A stretch of DNA of 64,000 nucleotides, from the NCBI RefSeq assembly GCF_014217335.1, contig NZ_CP060092.1, positions 699,501 to 763,500 on the forward strand, written 5' to 3'. The stretch is from Teredinibacter purpureus (GTDB taxonomy: Bacteria > Pseudomonadota > Gammaproteobacteria > Pseudomonadales > Cellvibrionaceae). Each line of letters begins with the position of its first letter. Positions within the stretch are counted from its first letter, which is position 1. The position numbers and the translations under genes are program-made. The notes below the pieces were generated by a model that had not been told where the DNA came from, ran no database searches, and saw only the letters and a program-made list of their open reading frames with translations. Below are positions 26,306-36,956 of the stretch, piece after piece.

Positions 26306-29200
26306 ATGCACCTGGCTAGAATTCGTAATTGCTTCGCACAATTCACACTATTACTGTGTGCTGCATGCATTGCACTCACCTCCGCACAGGCTTTGGCCGC
26401 TCTTGGCGATGCCCGTTACATTAGCGAGAAAGCCCTCAGAGGGTCTGTTGCTCTGGTGAGCAAAGATACAACCGCCACTCTCTATGTCGACAGCAACGAC
26501 CATAAGGGCGTCATTCGTGCTACGCGCAATTTACAGACCGACATCAAACGGGTAAGTGGCCAGCACGCCGTTATCGTAAATACGCAGAATGCACTGGGCG
26601 CACACGCAGTGATTATCGGTACCATAGGCAAGAGCCCACTAATTGACACATTAATTGCCGAGCGCAAAATTGATGTAAAGAGCACCGTCGGAAAATGGGA
26701 TGGCTACCATCTTCAAACCGTTAACAACCCGTTACCCGGTGTAGAACGTGCTCTTGTTATTGCCGGTGCAGACAAACGTGGCACCACCTACGGCATTTAC
26801 GACCTCTCCGAACAAATAGGTGTTTCCCCTTGGTATTACTGGGCCGACGTCCCGCCACAGAAAAAAAATACGCTGTATGTTTTGGCGAAAACACTGCGCC
26901 AAGAATCCCCAAAAATACAATATCGCGGTATTTTTCTTAACGACGAAGCACCTGCACTGTCAAGCTGGGTGGCCGAAAATCACGGCAACTACACACACGA
27001 ATTTTACGAAAAAGTATTTGAATTATTACTGCGATTGAAAGCAAATTTTTTATGGCCAGCCATGTGGAACAATGCCTTTGCGGATGACGATATTCAAAAT
27101 ATGATTCTTGCCGACGAATACGGCATTGTCATGAGCACCTCACACCACGAACCTATGATGCGAGCCGACAAAGAATGGAACCGCCACGGCGTGGGCGCGT
27201 GGGAGTTTTCCACCAACCCCGATAACCTTGCCAATTTTTGGCAAGATGGCGCCACACGCAATCGCGACTATGAAAGCATTTACACGATGGGCATGCGCGG
27301 TCAAGAAGACGAGCCTATGAGTGAAGGCGAAAATATTGAATTGCTCGAAAGCGTTGTAAAACGACAACGCACTATCTTGGCCGACGTGTTTGATGATCGC
27401 CCCATAAGTGATGTGCCACAGGTATGGTGCCTATACAAAGAAGTACAAGCCTATTACGAAAAAGGTATGCGCGTTCCCGACGACGTCATTTTATTATGGA
27501 GCGATGACAACTGGGGCAATATTCGTCGCCTACCCACACCACAAGAACGCGAACGTGCGGGCGGAGCGGGTGTTTATTATCATTTTGATTATGTTGGCGG
27601 CCCACGCTCATACCGTTGGATTAATAGCACCCCCATTGCCAAAATATGGGAACAAATGAATTTAGCTTATGCCTTTGAAGCCAACCAAATATGGATAACC
27701 AATGTAGGCGATTTAAAACCTATGGAATATCCCATTGAGTTTTTCTTGCGCATGGCATGGGACCCGGAACGCTGGCCCCACACCCGTTTAAAAACCTTTG
27801 GTGAATTATGGGCGACGCGAGAATTTGGTGCAGAATACGCATCAGAAATAGAAGCCTTAATGACCGGCTACACCCGCCACAATGGCCGACGAAAACCTGA
27901 ACTCATGGCGCCCGACACCTACAGTATCGAACATTATAACGAGGCAGAACGCATCGACGCAGAATTAACCGATCTCGTCGCCCGCGCAGAAACCTTGTAT
28001 AAAAAAATGCCTGAAGAAAGAAAGAATGCTTTTTTTCAACTCGTATTACACCCCGTGAAAGCTTCAGCCATAGTGACCCAACTTAATATCGCCATCGGTA
28101 AAAATCGACAATACGCTATGCAAAGGCGCGCCGACGCCAATCGTTACGCTGAAAAAGCAAAAGCACTTTTCGCTGCCGATGCCGCGCTTAAAGCCCAGTA
28201 CCACAGCCTTAATGATGGCAAGTGGAATCACTTTATGAATCAATCGCACATTGGCTACACTAACTGGAACAACCCAGAAGGTGACCAAATGCCGGTAACC
28301 TACGATTACGCCCCCGGTAACTACGCCGAAATGAGCGTTGTAATAGAAGGTGGGATACACGCATGGCCCGACGCCGGTGGACACGTATTGGCCTTTGATC
28401 AAGCCGGTGAAAAGGAGCACTGGCTAGATCTCAATAATCGCGGTACCCAACCCTTTGACTACACCTTAACGCCCAGCGAAAACTGGATTACATTAAGCGA
28501 ACCCACAGGAACCGTCACCGCCTCCAAACGCGTATTCGTTAGCATTGACTGGAAAGCCTTACCAGAAGGAACCTCGACAGCTCGCATTCAAGCAAAAGGC
28601 CCAAGCTGGAATCGGGCACACATTACCGTCTCGGCATTTAAACCTAACCAAAAAGTGCTTAAAAACGCGAAAGGATTTATCGATGCGGACGGCTACCTCT
28701 CCATAGAAGCCGCCAGTGTTGACCGCACAAAAAGTGTAGAGGGCATTCAGTGGGAGGAAATACCAACGCACGGCCGAACGTACAGCAGCATGACACCATT
28801 ACCCGTTGGCGATAGAAGTTTTGAAGATCCACAATCAGCTCCCTACCTTGAGTACGACGTAACGTTTTTACGCACAGGAGAGTTTGAGATTCAAACGTTA
28901 CTCGCCCCGAGCTGGCCGTTTGTACCCGGCAGAGGGTTACGCTATGCCATTGCGATTGGCGACGCAAAACCACAGGTAGTGGATTTTCTAGAGGGCTTTA
29001 GTGGCACCGATTGGAAATGGGAACCCTCAGTTAAAGATGGTATACGTATTGGCAAAAGCACCCATACGGTCACCCGCGCTGGGCGCTCCAAAATTCGACT
29101 TTATATGGTAGACCCCGGTGTAACGCTACAAAAAATACTCGTGAATACGGGTGGACTAAAAGACAGCTATTTAGGGCCAATTGAAAGCGCAAGGCGATAG
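26306..29200 (+). CDS. GH115 xylan alpha-1,2-glucuronidase
   Basis: A 964-residue protein from ATG 26306, preferred over an upstream in-frame ATG at 26234 because it follows GAAAGG at good spacing and begins directly with a signal peptide (cleavage near AQALA). The sequence shows GH115 features: GTTYGIYDLSEQIGVSPWYYWADVP, YRGIFLNDEAPALSSW, FLWPAMWNNAF, MSTSHHEPMMR, and ILLWSDDNWGN. The C-terminal third includes a beta-sandwich domain typical of the family (~760-960). It removes (4-O-methyl)-glucuronic acid from xylan in the periplasm or outside. Its product would feed the uronate isomerase and mannonate dehydratase downstream. Confidence 0.94.
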   Translation: MHLARIRNCFAQFTLLLCAACIALTSAQALAALGDARYISEKALRGSVALVSKDTTATLYVDSNDHKGVIRATRNLQTDIKRVSGQHAVIVNTQNALGAHAVIIGTIGKSPLIDTLIAERKIDVKSTVGKWDGYHLQTVNNPLPGVERALVIAGADKRGTTYGIYDLSEQIGVSPWYYWADVPPQKKNTLYVLAKTLRQESPKIQYRGIFLNDEAPALSSWVAENHGNYTHEFYEKVFELLLRLKANFLWPAMWNNAFADDDIQNMILADEYGIVMSTSHHEPMMRADKEWNRHGVGAWEFSTNPDNLANFWQDGATRNRDYESIYTMGMRGQEDEPMSEGENIELLESVVKRQRTILADVFDDRPISDVPQVWCLYKEVQAYYEKGMRVPDDVILLWSDDNWGNIRRLPTPQERERAGGAGVYYHFDYVGGPRSYRWINSTPIAKIWEQMNLAYAFEANQIWITNVGDLKPMEYPIEFFLRMAWDPERWPHTRLKTFGELWATREFGAEYASEIEALMTGYTRHNGRRKPELMAPDTYSIEHYNEAERIDAELTDLVARAETLYKKMPEERKNAFFQLVLHPVKASAIVTQLNIAIGKNRQYAMQRRADANRYAEKAKALFAADAALKAQYHSLNDGKWNHFMNQSHIGYTNWNNPEGDQMPVTYDYAPGNYAEMSVVIEGGIHAWPDAGGHVLAFDQAGEKEHWLDLNNRGTQPFDYTLTPSENWITLSEPTGTVTASKRVFVSIDWKALPEGTSTARIQAKGPSWNRAHITVSAFKPNQKVLKNAKGFIDADGYLSIEAASVDRTKSVEGIQWEEIPTHGRTYSSMTPLPVGDRSFEDPQSAPYLEYDVTFLRTGEFEIQTLLAPSWPFVPGRGLRYAIAIGDAKPQVVDFLEGFSGTDWKWEPSVKDGIRIGKSTHTVTRAGRSKIRLYMVDPGVTLQKILVNTGGLKDSYLGPIESARR

Positions 29201-29303
29201 CCTTCACTCAGTTTGAGTCGCGGTTAACAGCAACCCAAACGCTTAAAACCAAACACAGATTTACAAAACTGGGACGCTAGAACTTAAACAAACTTTAAGC
29301 CGC

Positions 29304-29801
29304 CTATAATAACCGCTGCAGGATATCCCGCGCGGTTATTACTCCCACCAACTTCCCATGTTCAGTAATAAACAAACGGTGAATATGCTGATTAACGATA
29401 ACCGCACACGCATCCAACACCGACGTCTCAATATCAACGGCGAGCACCTCAGGGGTCATAATGGCGTTAACCGTACAATGTTCAATAGCCTTTTCTTGCA
29501 AATGCCGAAGATCTTTATCACTCAGCTCACCACCAAAAGGACCGCAGTAAAACCGAACCAATTTTTTCAATTCATCTTCGGTCTGCGTTCGAGACTCAAA
29601 TGCCATTACATCCGATTGGGTGACGACGCCAACCAGCTCATCGTCTGCCGCAATGACCGGTGCACCGGAAATACTATGCTTGACGAAAAACCCCGCCAAT
29701 CGCTTTACCGACCAACCCTCATAAACAGTGAGTACTTGCTTCGTCATCAACGTAGCAAGCGCGTTATCGTTTAGGGTATTGGCTAAAAGTGCATGGACCA
29801 T
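29304..29801 (-). CDS. CBS-domain pair protein
   Basis: A 165-residue protein consisting of two CBS domains (~20-75: MTKQVLTVYEGWSVKRLAGFFVKHSISGAPVI; ~112-165: IMTPEVLAVDIETSVLDACAVIVNQHIHRLFI) and a short insert between them. CBS pairs bind adenosyl nucleotides and regulate partner enzymes or channels. No partner is evident. It is convergent with the GH115 gene and divergent from the mannonate dehydratase, so it may be independent of the xylan genes. Confidence 0.88.
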   Translation of the reverse strand: MVHALLANTLNDNALATLMTKQVLTVYEGWSVKRLAGFFVKHSISGAPVIAADDELVGVVTQSDVMAFESRTQTEDELKKLVRFYCGPFGGELSDKDLRHLQEKAIEHCTVNAIMTPEVLAVDIETSVLDACAVIVNQHIHRLFITEHGKLVGVITARDILQRLL

Positions 29802-30303
29802 ATTGGTATCCTCGGGTTTACGTTGGCGTAATCACACACGGTGTACAATCTATCGATCAATAGTGCAGGGCTATGCACTGCTAATAGAGTATAGCCCTAA
29901 TACAGAGGCTGCCAGCATCGCTACTAACATCGCCTGTGCACCGCCAACACCCCTTAATAGCCTTAAAAGTGAAGACGTAACCTCAATATCCGATTAAAAT
30001 GGCGCAAATAATAGAAGATGCCCGAATCAATCTTAAACGACAACTAAAGTGCCAAACACGTCCTTTAGGCTAAACTTAACATTTTGTTGGATACAAGAAT
30101 GCAAGATTGCGGCAAGCACGGTAAACTACCGCCTGATCATTCTATAATGACTAAATAGAGCCACATTTGGCGGCAACGCAAAAAGCAGCCATAGCGGCCC
30201 TAAGCGTCTCAAGACTGAACCTCGGATAGACGCCAGGTTCACAATCAACACCAATTAAATACTGTTGCGCTTACTAGAAGCTTCCTCACAGTATTTAGCC
30301 ATT
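29802..30303. promoter_or_regulatory. 502-bp divergent region between CBS-domain gene and mannonate dehydratase
   Basis: No gene was recognised and no clear dyad was found. A TTG in frame upstream of ManD (30265) extends that ORF, but the extension lacks family similarity. Confidence 0.4.
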
Positions 30304-31536
30304 ATGAGTAAAAGTGGAGATCCACCGTTGAAGATTACCGAAGCGAAAGTCATTGTTTGTTGTCCTGGACGCAATTTCGTGACGCTAAAAATCATGACCG
30401 ATGAAGGCGTATACGGGGTAGGTGATGCCACACTTAACGGCCGTGAAAAAGCAGTAGTGTCCTTCCTGGAAGACTACCTATGCCCTTCACTGATTGGTCG
30501 TGACCCCTCTCAAATAGAAGATATTTGGCAGTTTTTCTACCGCGGCGCCTATTGGCGTCGTGGCCCCGTGGGCATGACAGCCATAGCCGCAATTGATACA
30601 GCGCTTTGGGACATTAAAGGAAAAGTTGCCGGAATGCCCCTATACCAACTACTCGGTGGGCGCAGCCGTGACAAAATCATGGTTTATAGCCATGCCAACG
30701 GCAATGACATAGACACTACCCTGGCAGAAGTCGCGAAGTCCGTCGACAAAGGCTATAAAGCCGTTCGTGTTCAATGTGGTATTCCGGGCGTCGCCAGTAC
30801 CTATGGCGTGTCTAAAGGCGGCAAAAGCTACGAACCCGCCGACGCCGACCTTCCAACAGAATCCGTATGGTCAACTGAAAAATACCTCAATCATGTTCCT
30901 AAGCTTTTTGAAGCCGTACGTAACGAATTCGGGGAAGATCTACACATTTTACACGATGTTCATCACCGGCTAACGCCCATCGAAGCCGCTCGACTCGGCA
31001 AAGAAGTCGAGCAATATCACTTGTTTTGGCTCGAAGACTGCGTGCCCGCCGAAAATCAGGACGCCTGGAAACTAATTCGCCAACACACCACAACGCCTTT
31101 AGCGGTCGGCGAAGTTTTCAATAGTATCCACGACTGTCGTGAACTGATCCAAAACCAATTAATCGACTACATTCGCTCAACCGTTGTTCATGCAGGTGGC
31201 ATCACGCAATTACGTCGCATCGCCGACTTAGCTGCGCTCTACCACGTACGTACTGGCTTTCATGGTGCTACCGACCTTTCGCCCATTTGTATGGGTACCG
31301 CCTTGCACTTCGATTATTGGGTGCCTAATTTTGGTATTCAGGAACACATGGCTCACAGTGAAGAAATGATGGCCGTATTCTCGACCTCTTACGAATTTAA
31401 AGACGGCTACTTTACCCCAGGTGAAACACCCGGCCACGGGGTCGATATTGACGAGGCACTTGCCGCACAATACCCTTATAAACGCGCGTGTTTACCCGTT
31501 AACCGGTTGGAAGATGGCACCCTCTGGAACTGGTAG
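30304..31536 (+). CDS. manD: D-mannonate dehydratase, enolase-superfamily ManD type
   Basis: A 410-residue protein from ATG 30304. Upstream TTG 30265 adds 13 unmatched residues. The N-terminal [38 protein letters not shown] and the barrel motifs [36 protein letters not shown] and FGIQEHM are those of ManD/RspA-type dehydratases. It converts D-mannonate to 2-keto-3-deoxy-gluconate in the cytoplasm and would replace UxuA in the glucuronate route. Its length fits the family (~400). It is followed by uronate isomerase after 248 nt. Some RspA-like members have weak or different activity, so the substrate assignment leans on context. Confidence 0.9.
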   Translation: MSKSGDPPLKITEAKVIVCCPGRNFVTLKIMTDEGVYGVGDATLNGREKAVVSFLEDYLCPSLIGRDPSQIEDIWQFFYRGAYWRRGPVGMTAIAAIDTALWDIKGKVAGMPLYQLLGGRSRDKIMVYSHANGNDIDTTLAEVAKSVDKGYKAVRVQCGIPGVASTYGVSKGGKSYEPADADLPTESVWSTEKYLNHVPKLFEAVRNEFGEDLHILHDVHHRLTPIEAARLGKEVEQYHLFWLEDCVPAENQDAWKLIRQHTTTPLAVGEVFNSIHDCRELIQNQLIDYIRSTVVHAGGITQLRRIADLAALYHVRTGFHGATDLSPICMGTALHFDYWVPNFGIQEHMAHSEEMMAVFSTSYEFKDGYFTPGETPGHGVDIDEALAAQYPYKRACLPVNRLEDGTLWNW

Positions 31537-31784
31537 TAACCCGCGATTAACCGCAAAGACACCGTCCACAAACATTTCGCCCCGCGCGGGCAAGCGGGTT
31601 TTCGAATGTTAACCCCATAAATATGGCCGGCCCCCTCTCCACAAATTTGCAAGAACCAGCGAATGGGGCCAAGCACCGTGGCCGCCCCTAACCGTATACT
31701 GGGCATACGTTGCTCAAGCAGCATTCTTCGGCAAGCTGCAACGCCACTCCACACATTGACGACCAGCGAATACAGGACACCACC

Positions 31785-33194
31785 ATGAAACCTTTTATGG
31801 GTGAAGACTTTTTACTCTCCACAGACACCGCCCGCGAGCTGTATCACGCTCACGCCGCGCCGCAGCCAATTATTGATTACCACTGCCACCTTCCTCCTAT
31901 AGAAATAGCCGAGAACCGCCAGTTTGAAAACATGGCGCAAGTATGGCTCGAAGGTGACCACTACAAGTGGCGTGCAATGCGTGCCGCAGGTGTAAACGAA
32001 ACCCTCATTACAGGGAAGGGTAGTGATTACGAGAAGTACAGTGCATGGGCCGAGACTGTTCCAAAATGTATCGGTAACCCTCTCTACACGTGGACACACC
32101 TCGAATTACAGCGACCGTTTGGCCTATTCGACCTGCAGTTTGGCCCAGCTACCGCCAAAACCACATGGCAACACTGCAATGATTTATTAGTCACGCCCGA
32201 ATTTTCGGCCCGCGGTATTATGCAGAAGATGAACGTAAAAATGGTTGGCACCACTGATGACCCCATCGATTCATTACGCCATCACGCCGCCATCGCCAAC
32301 GACAATATTGGCGTTAAAGTACTACCTAGCTTTAGACCTGACCGCAGCTATAAAATCGAATTAGACGGGTTCAGCGCCTACCTGGAAAAGCTTGGCGCTA
32401 GCTGTGATATTAACATTACACGTTTTGAGGATTTGCGCTCTGCGCTCGCACAACGCCTGGATCATTTCGAGGCACACGGCTGCTCGTTAGCCGACCACGG
32501 TATAGACATAGTCCGCTTCGCGCCCATACCCGATGACATCACCCTCAATACCATTCTGACGCGACGCTTAAACAACCAAGTGCTCAGCGACATAGAAATT
32601 GCTCAATTCTCAACAGCTGTACAAGTATGGCTAGGGCGTGAATACGCCAAGCGGGGCTGGGTAATGCAATACCATATGGGCGCACAACGGGACAACAATA
32701 GCCGCTTACACACGCTTCTGGGCCCCAACACCGGCTTCGACTCTATTGGTGATCACCCCGTTGCCGCACCCTTGGCGGGTTTACTTAACGCCATGGATAT
32801 TCACAACGAACTACCGAAAACGGTTTTGTATTGTATAAATCCAAGTGACAACGAAGTTATAGGCACCATGATTGGCAATTTCCAAGATGGCAGCATCGCA
32901 GGCAAAGTTCAGTTTGGTTCCGGCTGGTGGTTCAACGATCAAAAAGACGGCATGATGAGGCAGTTAATGCAGCTTTCCCAGCTGGGCTTGTTAAGCCAGT
33001 TTGTAGGTATGCTCACCGATTCGCGAAGCTTCCTCTCCTACACTCGCCACGAATACTTCCGCCGTATCTTGTGTGAATTGCTCGGAAACTGGGTAGAAAG
33101 CGGTGAATTACCCAAGGATTTAAATCTACTAGGTGGCATCGTTAAAGATATTTGTTTTAATAACGCCAACCGGTATTTTAATTTAAACCTTTAG
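31785..33194 (+). CDS. uxaC: Uronate (glucuronate) isomerase
   Basis: A 469-residue protein from ATG 31785 with AGGA upstream, the same length as typical UxaC (~470). An in-frame TTG at 31710 would add 25 unlikely residues. It has the metal-binding YHCHLPP motif near the N terminus, [31 protein letters not shown] and the C-terminal [21 protein letters not shown]. It interconverts D-glucuronate and D-fructuronate. It follows the mannonate dehydratase and ends at a strong terminator, so the two form a hexuronate unit fed by the GH115 enzyme. Confidence 0.96.
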   Translation: MKPFMGEDFLLSTDTARELYHAHAAPQPIIDYHCHLPPIEIAENRQFENMAQVWLEGDHYKWRAMRAAGVNETLITGKGSDYEKYSAWAETVPKCIGNPLYTWTHLELQRPFGLFDLQFGPATAKTTWQHCNDLLVTPEFSARGIMQKMNVKMVGTTDDPIDSLRHHAAIANDNIGVKVLPSFRPDRSYKIELDGFSAYLEKLGASCDINITRFEDLRSALAQRLDHFEAHGCSLADHGIDIVRFAPIPDDITLNTILTRRLNNQVLSDIEIAQFSTAVQVWLGREYAKRGWVMQYHMGAQRDNNSRLHTLLGPNTGFDSIGDHPVAAPLAGLLNAMDIHNELPKTVLYCINPSDNEVIGTMIGNFQDGSIAGKVQFGSGWWFNDQKDGMMRQLMQLSQLGLLSQFVGMLTDSRSFLSYTRHEYFRRILCELLGNWVESGELPKDLNLLGGIVKDICFNNANRYFNLNL

Positions 33195-33214
33195 GGCACA
33201 CCCTATAGCGTTTT

Positions 33215-33252
33215 AAAAAGCAGAGCTCAGGTAACACCGCTCTGCTTTTTTT
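33215..33252 (+). terminator. Rho-independent terminator after uxaC
   Basis: A perfect 12-bp stem (33215-33226 with 33239-33250, AAAAAGCAGAGC/GCTCTGCTTTTT) and a T-run. Confidence 0.92.
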
Positions 33253-33291
33253 GTAGCCGACACAACCAAGAATAATAACGGATACTGACTC

Positions 33292-34410
33292 ATGAAAACC
33301 CGTCACATCACCGCAATAGGCTGCGCTGCATTGGTGCTCGCATTGGTATCGGGCTGCGGCCCAATGGACCCCTCAAAATCGCACTACGGTGCCGAACGCG
33401 CGCAACCTTACCCAGAAAAAGACTTACCACCCGAACACTTCCCGCAGGCCCCTTTAGTCACCCATATTTATACGGCCGACCCCTCTGCACACGTCTTTGA
33501 CGGTAAGCTATACCTTTACCCATCACACGACATAGAAACCAACACCGAAGCCGACCGCACGGGCGCCAGCTTCAATATGGTCGACTACCACGTACTGTCA
33601 CTCACAGACGTTGGCGGCGCAGTAACCGACCACGGGCCAGCCCTGCACATTGGCGAAGTCCCTTGGGCCGTACAACAATTATGGGCGCCGGACGCGGCCG
33701 AAAAAGACGGTCAATATTATTTGTATTTCCCAGCAAAAGATCAGCACGGTATTTTTCGCATTGGCGTGGCCACATCCGACAAACCCCAAGGGCCGTTTAC
33801 GCCTGAACCCATTCCGATGGCCGGTACTTACAGTATCGACCCTGCGGTTTTTAAAGATGACGACGGTACACAGTATTTATACTTGGGCGGTATTCGAGGC
33901 GGGCAATTGCAGCGCTGGCAAACAGGCCAATACGTAGAAGAGGATAGCTATCCCGCGGACAATCAACCCACACTGCTGCCACGTATGGCGCGGCTCAGCG
34001 ACGATATGCTGACAATTGCCCACCCACTCACCAGTATTCCGTTACTGGATGACAGCGGTAACCTCATTAACCAAGGCGATAAAGAACGACGTTTTTTTGA
34101 AGCACCTTGGATACACAAAAAAAACGGTATCTACTACCTCAGCTGGTCAACCGGTGACAGTCATTTAATTCAATATGCCACTGGCGATAATCCCTATGGG
34201 CCGTTTCAATGGCAAGGCAAAATACTCGAGCCCGTAGCCGGCTGGACAAACCATCATTCAATTGCTGAATTTAAAGGGAAGTGGTATTTGTTTTATCACG
34301 ATACTTCGCTCTCGGGCGGCACCATTCATTTGCGTACCGTAAAAATGGCCGAGCTCGTCCATAATGAAGACGGCACAATTCAAACCATCGACGCCTATCT
34401 TGGCGACTAA
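33292..34410 (+). CDS. GH43 glycosidase (xylosidase/arabinofuranosidase type), lipoprotein
   Basis: A 372-residue protein with lipobox VSGC (Cys22 then GP). The GH43 triad is visible: D63 in YTADPSAHVF, D183 in TYSIDPAVF and E270 in FFEAPWIHKK. The five-bladed domain fills the protein, with no CBM. It resembles GH43 subfamilies acting on xylo-oligosaccharides or arabino-decorations and differs from the longer GH43 at 22735, so the two probably have complementary specificity. After the stop, an 8-bp hairpin (34444-34471) without a T-run is a weak terminator candidate. Confidence 0.9.
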   Translation: MKTRHITAIGCAALVLALVSGCGPMDPSKSHYGAERAQPYPEKDLPPEHFPQAPLVTHIYTADPSAHVFDGKLYLYPSHDIETNTEADRTGASFNMVDYHVLSLTDVGGAVTDHGPALHIGEVPWAVQQLWAPDAAEKDGQYYLYFPAKDQHGIFRIGVATSDKPQGPFTPEPIPMAGTYSIDPAVFKDDDGTQYLYLGGIRGGQLQRWQTGQYVEEDSYPADNQPTLLPRMARLSDDMLTIAHPLTSIPLLDDSGNLINQGDKERRFFEAPWIHKKNGIYYLSWSTGDSHLIQYATGDNPYGPFQWQGKILEPVAGWTNHHSIAEFKGKWYLFYHDTSLSGGTIHLRTVKMAELVHNEDGTIQTIDAYLGD

Positions 34411-34548
34411 GCGCCTAACGCCCGAATTAAAGCGTCACCCGAAACCGTCAACTCACGGATGAATTGACGGTGCAATGTAGGCACCAAGCGTATTAATAAT
34501 GAAAACACCCGCAGAAAGCCGGCGTAAATTCAACCGAATAAACGTTTT

Positions 34549-35238
34549 CTACCACGGCAACAACTCACCAGAAGAATGCCAAAACGTACCGCTGTTATCT
34601 AAGGAAAGCTCATCCATTCGCGCCACTAATCGGTTAGCGGCCGTTTCGCTAGAGATATCACCTGCAAAACCCACCATGCCCGTTTGAACAAAACCCGGGT
34701 GCAAAATTGCGACCGCAATACCTGTAGAATGAAGGTCTTTTGCCAACGACATACCAGCCGCATTAAGTGCAGCCTTCGACATACGATACCCGTAATATCC
34801 ACCCGAACCATTATCCGTAATAGAGCCCATGCGGCTGGTAATAAGGCCCACCTTACTGCCACGGCTCATACTAGGTAGCAGCGCCGCTGTCACACGCAAC
34901 GGGCCCATAGCATTAACCTCAAACTGACGCGTTATGGTGTCAAAATTCAGTTTGTCTAACGTTTCACTTTCCAATAAGCCGGCATTATTAATAAGCACCG
35001 CAACCGCAACCCCCTCAAAGCGCTGCTGAAGTGTAACCATACTCTCGCCTGAAGTGACATCTACGCCCTCAACAACAATGGCGCCAGACGCTTCAAGCTC
35101 AGGGGTTGTCGTGCGGCATACGCCATAAACCGTTGCACCTCGCGCACGATACGCCCGCACAAAGGCCAACCCGATACCGCGATTTGCACCTGTAATCACA
35201 ACGCTTTGACCACTCATTTCTTCGCTATTCATTCTCAC
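34549..35238 (-). CDS. Short-chain dehydrogenase/reductase (SDR) family protein
   Basis: A 229-residue SDR with NAD(P)-binding VVITGANRGIGLAF (~14-27), NNAG, and YYGYRMSKAALN carrying the catalytic Tyr and Lys. The end GTFWHSSGELLPW is typical of the CsgA/C-factor-like SDR group of unknown substrate. Its start is uncertain among Met1, Met3 and Met8. It is convergent with the GH43 gene, so there is no operon link with xylan genes. Confidence 0.88.
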   Translation of the reverse strand: MRMNSEEMSGQSVVITGANRGIGLAFVRAYRARGATVYGVCRTTTPELEASGAIVVEGVDVTSGESMVTLQQRFEGVAVAVLINNAGLLESETLDKLNFDTITRQFEVNAMGPLRVTAALLPSMSRGSKVGLITSRMGSITDNGSGGYYGYRMSKAALNAAGMSLAKDLHSTGIAVAILHPGFVQTGMVGFAGDISSETAANRLVARMDELSLDNSGTFWHSSGELLPW

Positions 35239-35732
35239 AAAACTCCCTTTAAAAGCTATTTATTCGCACGTAAAACATTATCACGGCATTACGCACGGCA
35301 TGTTAGCGCAATGATATTGCAGCTGATAGGGCCTTTCATTTGAGAGGAGGTCTTAACAAAAAAAGGGGGAAACGAAAACACGAGAGGCAAAAATAAAAAA
35401 GCGGCCACCGGGGCCGCTAAAACTGACTTGGCGAGTCCAGAGGACTGCCGAAAACCAAAATGAAAATCACCTGAAACAGGCTTACTGCTTGTTCATATAT
35501 TTACAATCAATTATCGGGCCAAGATAACCAAAATGTCATTTATTAGAGTATAGCGCCCAAAAACCCGACTAAATGACGCTTATATCTACAAGATGCTCTA
35601 GATACAATGTAACGGGTTTCTTTCCCGCTATACGCCAGTAAAATAAATCGACGCTCACTCTTTAAACGCATGCGTGTTAAGGCGCCCCATCAAAAGGCTA
35701 ACTTACCACCTCAGCCCTATATATGTAGCGAC
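35239..35732. other. 494-bp intergenic region with a minus-strand terminator
   Basis: Besides the hairpin at 35393-35418 nothing gene-like was found. The promoter of the SDR gene would lie at 35239-35390. Confidence 0.5.
35393..35418 (-). terminator. GC-rich terminator hairpin downstream of the solute-binding-like gene
   Basis: AGCGGCC/GGCCGCT stem (35400-35406 with 35412-35418), followed on the minus strand by a T-rich tract. It lies ~315 nt past the stop at 35733, so the transcript has a long 3' end or an undetected small feature. Confidence 0.7.
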
Positions 35733-36635
35733 TTAAGCGTCATCCTTAACCACGAGCGGGCGTGCAAAAAGAGGGCCGCTGGAAACAAATTGAGGGGGAA
35801 TAAACGGGTTTTTCAAGACGAAAAAACGGTTATTCGCATCGCGTAACACCGCCATTTCTTGGCTGAAGTGTTTTTCGCGTAACGCGTCTAAACTACCGTC
35901 CTCGCGAGCAAGTATCAAACCCTGCTCCAGCCTCTCGGCAAGCTCAGGGCGCTTATTGCTCACGTAGAAAATCACGGGCAAGGGATAATAAATCACAATG
36001 TTGGGCGCAATCATAAGGTCCTGCCCACAAAGAGACGATTCCGCCATGATAAGCTCAATTTCAATCACGCTAAGCGGTAAATAGTCGAACCGACGGTTAT
36101 GCAGCATCGGCAACAGCGCCGTTAATTGGCCTTCGGCCGCCACTTTATAATCGTTAGCTTCATAAATGTCGACATCCTGCCAGCCTCGCCCTTGCCCAGC
36201 GACCAACTGTTGCAACTGATCTAAACTACGCACCTCATTAAACACGGCCAAATCGTTTTGTCGAATCACCAGCTGGCGATAACCCAAAAGATTCTCAAGA
36301 ATAGGCAGCGGAATACGGCGATTGTCTTCTGTTGCACTCAACTCATTTGGCAACCAAGGGCCAGCGCGCACGTTCACGAACTGATCGCGATTCACCTCTC
36401 GCCGTGATCGTAATGTCGAAAACTCTTTTTTAATTCGAACAGCCGAAAAGGCCCCGTGCGACGCAATGGTTTTATCAAGCGCAAGCTGCAACGCTGCAAA
36501 CTGAAAATCATCTCTTCGGGGTGTTTTCCCCCAATCCCAATAGCGATAACTGTAATCGTTTGAATCAGATAGAGTGATCTGTGAGAGCGACATTAGCCAG
36601 ACGATTATTATCACTATTATTGTTTGTCTGATCAT
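35733..36635 (-). CDS. Periplasmic solute-binding-protein-like (SBP_bac_3-type) protein
   Basis: A 300-residue protein with an N-terminal hydrophobic signal segment (residues ~4-22). The body resembles the amino-acid-binding fold, with RQLVIRQNDLAVF, a hinge-like DYLPLS, and an IVIYYPLPVIFYVSNKRPELAERLEQGLILAREDGSLDAL segment. The last is the usual closing element of these sensors. No permease or ATPase is next to it, so it may be an orphan sensor or degenerate binding protein. The ligand cannot be read from the sequence. Confidence 0.65.
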   Translation of the reverse strand: MIRQTIIVIIIVWLMSLSQITLSDSNDYSYRYWDWGKTPRRDDFQFAALQLALDKTIASHGAFSAVRIKKEFSTLRSRREVNRDQFVNVRAGPWLPNELSATEDNRRIPLPILENLLGYRQLVIRQNDLAVFNEVRSLDQLQQLVAGQGRGWQDVDIYEANDYKVAAEGQLTALLPMLHNRRFDYLPLSVIEIELIMAESSLCGQDLMIAPNIVIYYPLPVIFYVSNKRPELAERLEQGLILAREDGSLDALREKHFSQEMAVLRDANNRFFVLKNPFIPPQFVSSGPLFARPLVVKDDA

Positions 36636-36956
36636 GGTTTAACCCGCTTACCGAAATAACGGCTCCTCCTATAATGTAAAACCTCAAACTACCACATTTT
36701 AATGGCGTAGCGCTGCTCTTACGCACAAGCTGACAGCCCACACCAAAAGCTGACGCCGCCTACACCTAACCTCATTGACGTATATCAATCACGCCGTTCT
36801 CCGCCAATACCCGCTACGCCGTCCATTTAGCTCCAGCACAAGCACTTAATCGGTGTAACCGATACGCATCCGTAAGCGTTAACCAAACCGAGACTTAACT
36901 CAGCGGCCATTTACCGTCATAATCCCTATTATTTTCACTGTAAAACGAGCCTAGTT
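36636..36956. promoter_or_regulatory. 321-bp divergent region before yebC-like gene
   Basis: It contains an ANR/FNR-like box at 36775-36788. Nothing else was recognised. Confidence 0.5.
36775..36788. promoter_or_regulatory. FNR/ANR-like binding box
   Basis: TTGACGTATATCAA differs at one half-site base from the consensus TTGAT-N4-ATCAA. It lies ~168 bp upstream of the YebC-like gene and ~140 bp upstream of the solute-binding-like gene; which one it controls is unclear. Confidence 0.45.

Noticed and set aside
30265..30303. TTG extension of the mannonate dehydratase
   Set aside because: The 13 extra residues are not shared by the ManD family, and ATG 30304 gives the normal protein length.
34549..35238. 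SDR gene as the missing fructuronate reductase
   Set aside because: The C-terminal GTFWHSSGELLPW and overall pattern fit the C-factor-like SDR group. It is convergent with the uronate genes, and nothing points to hexuronates.
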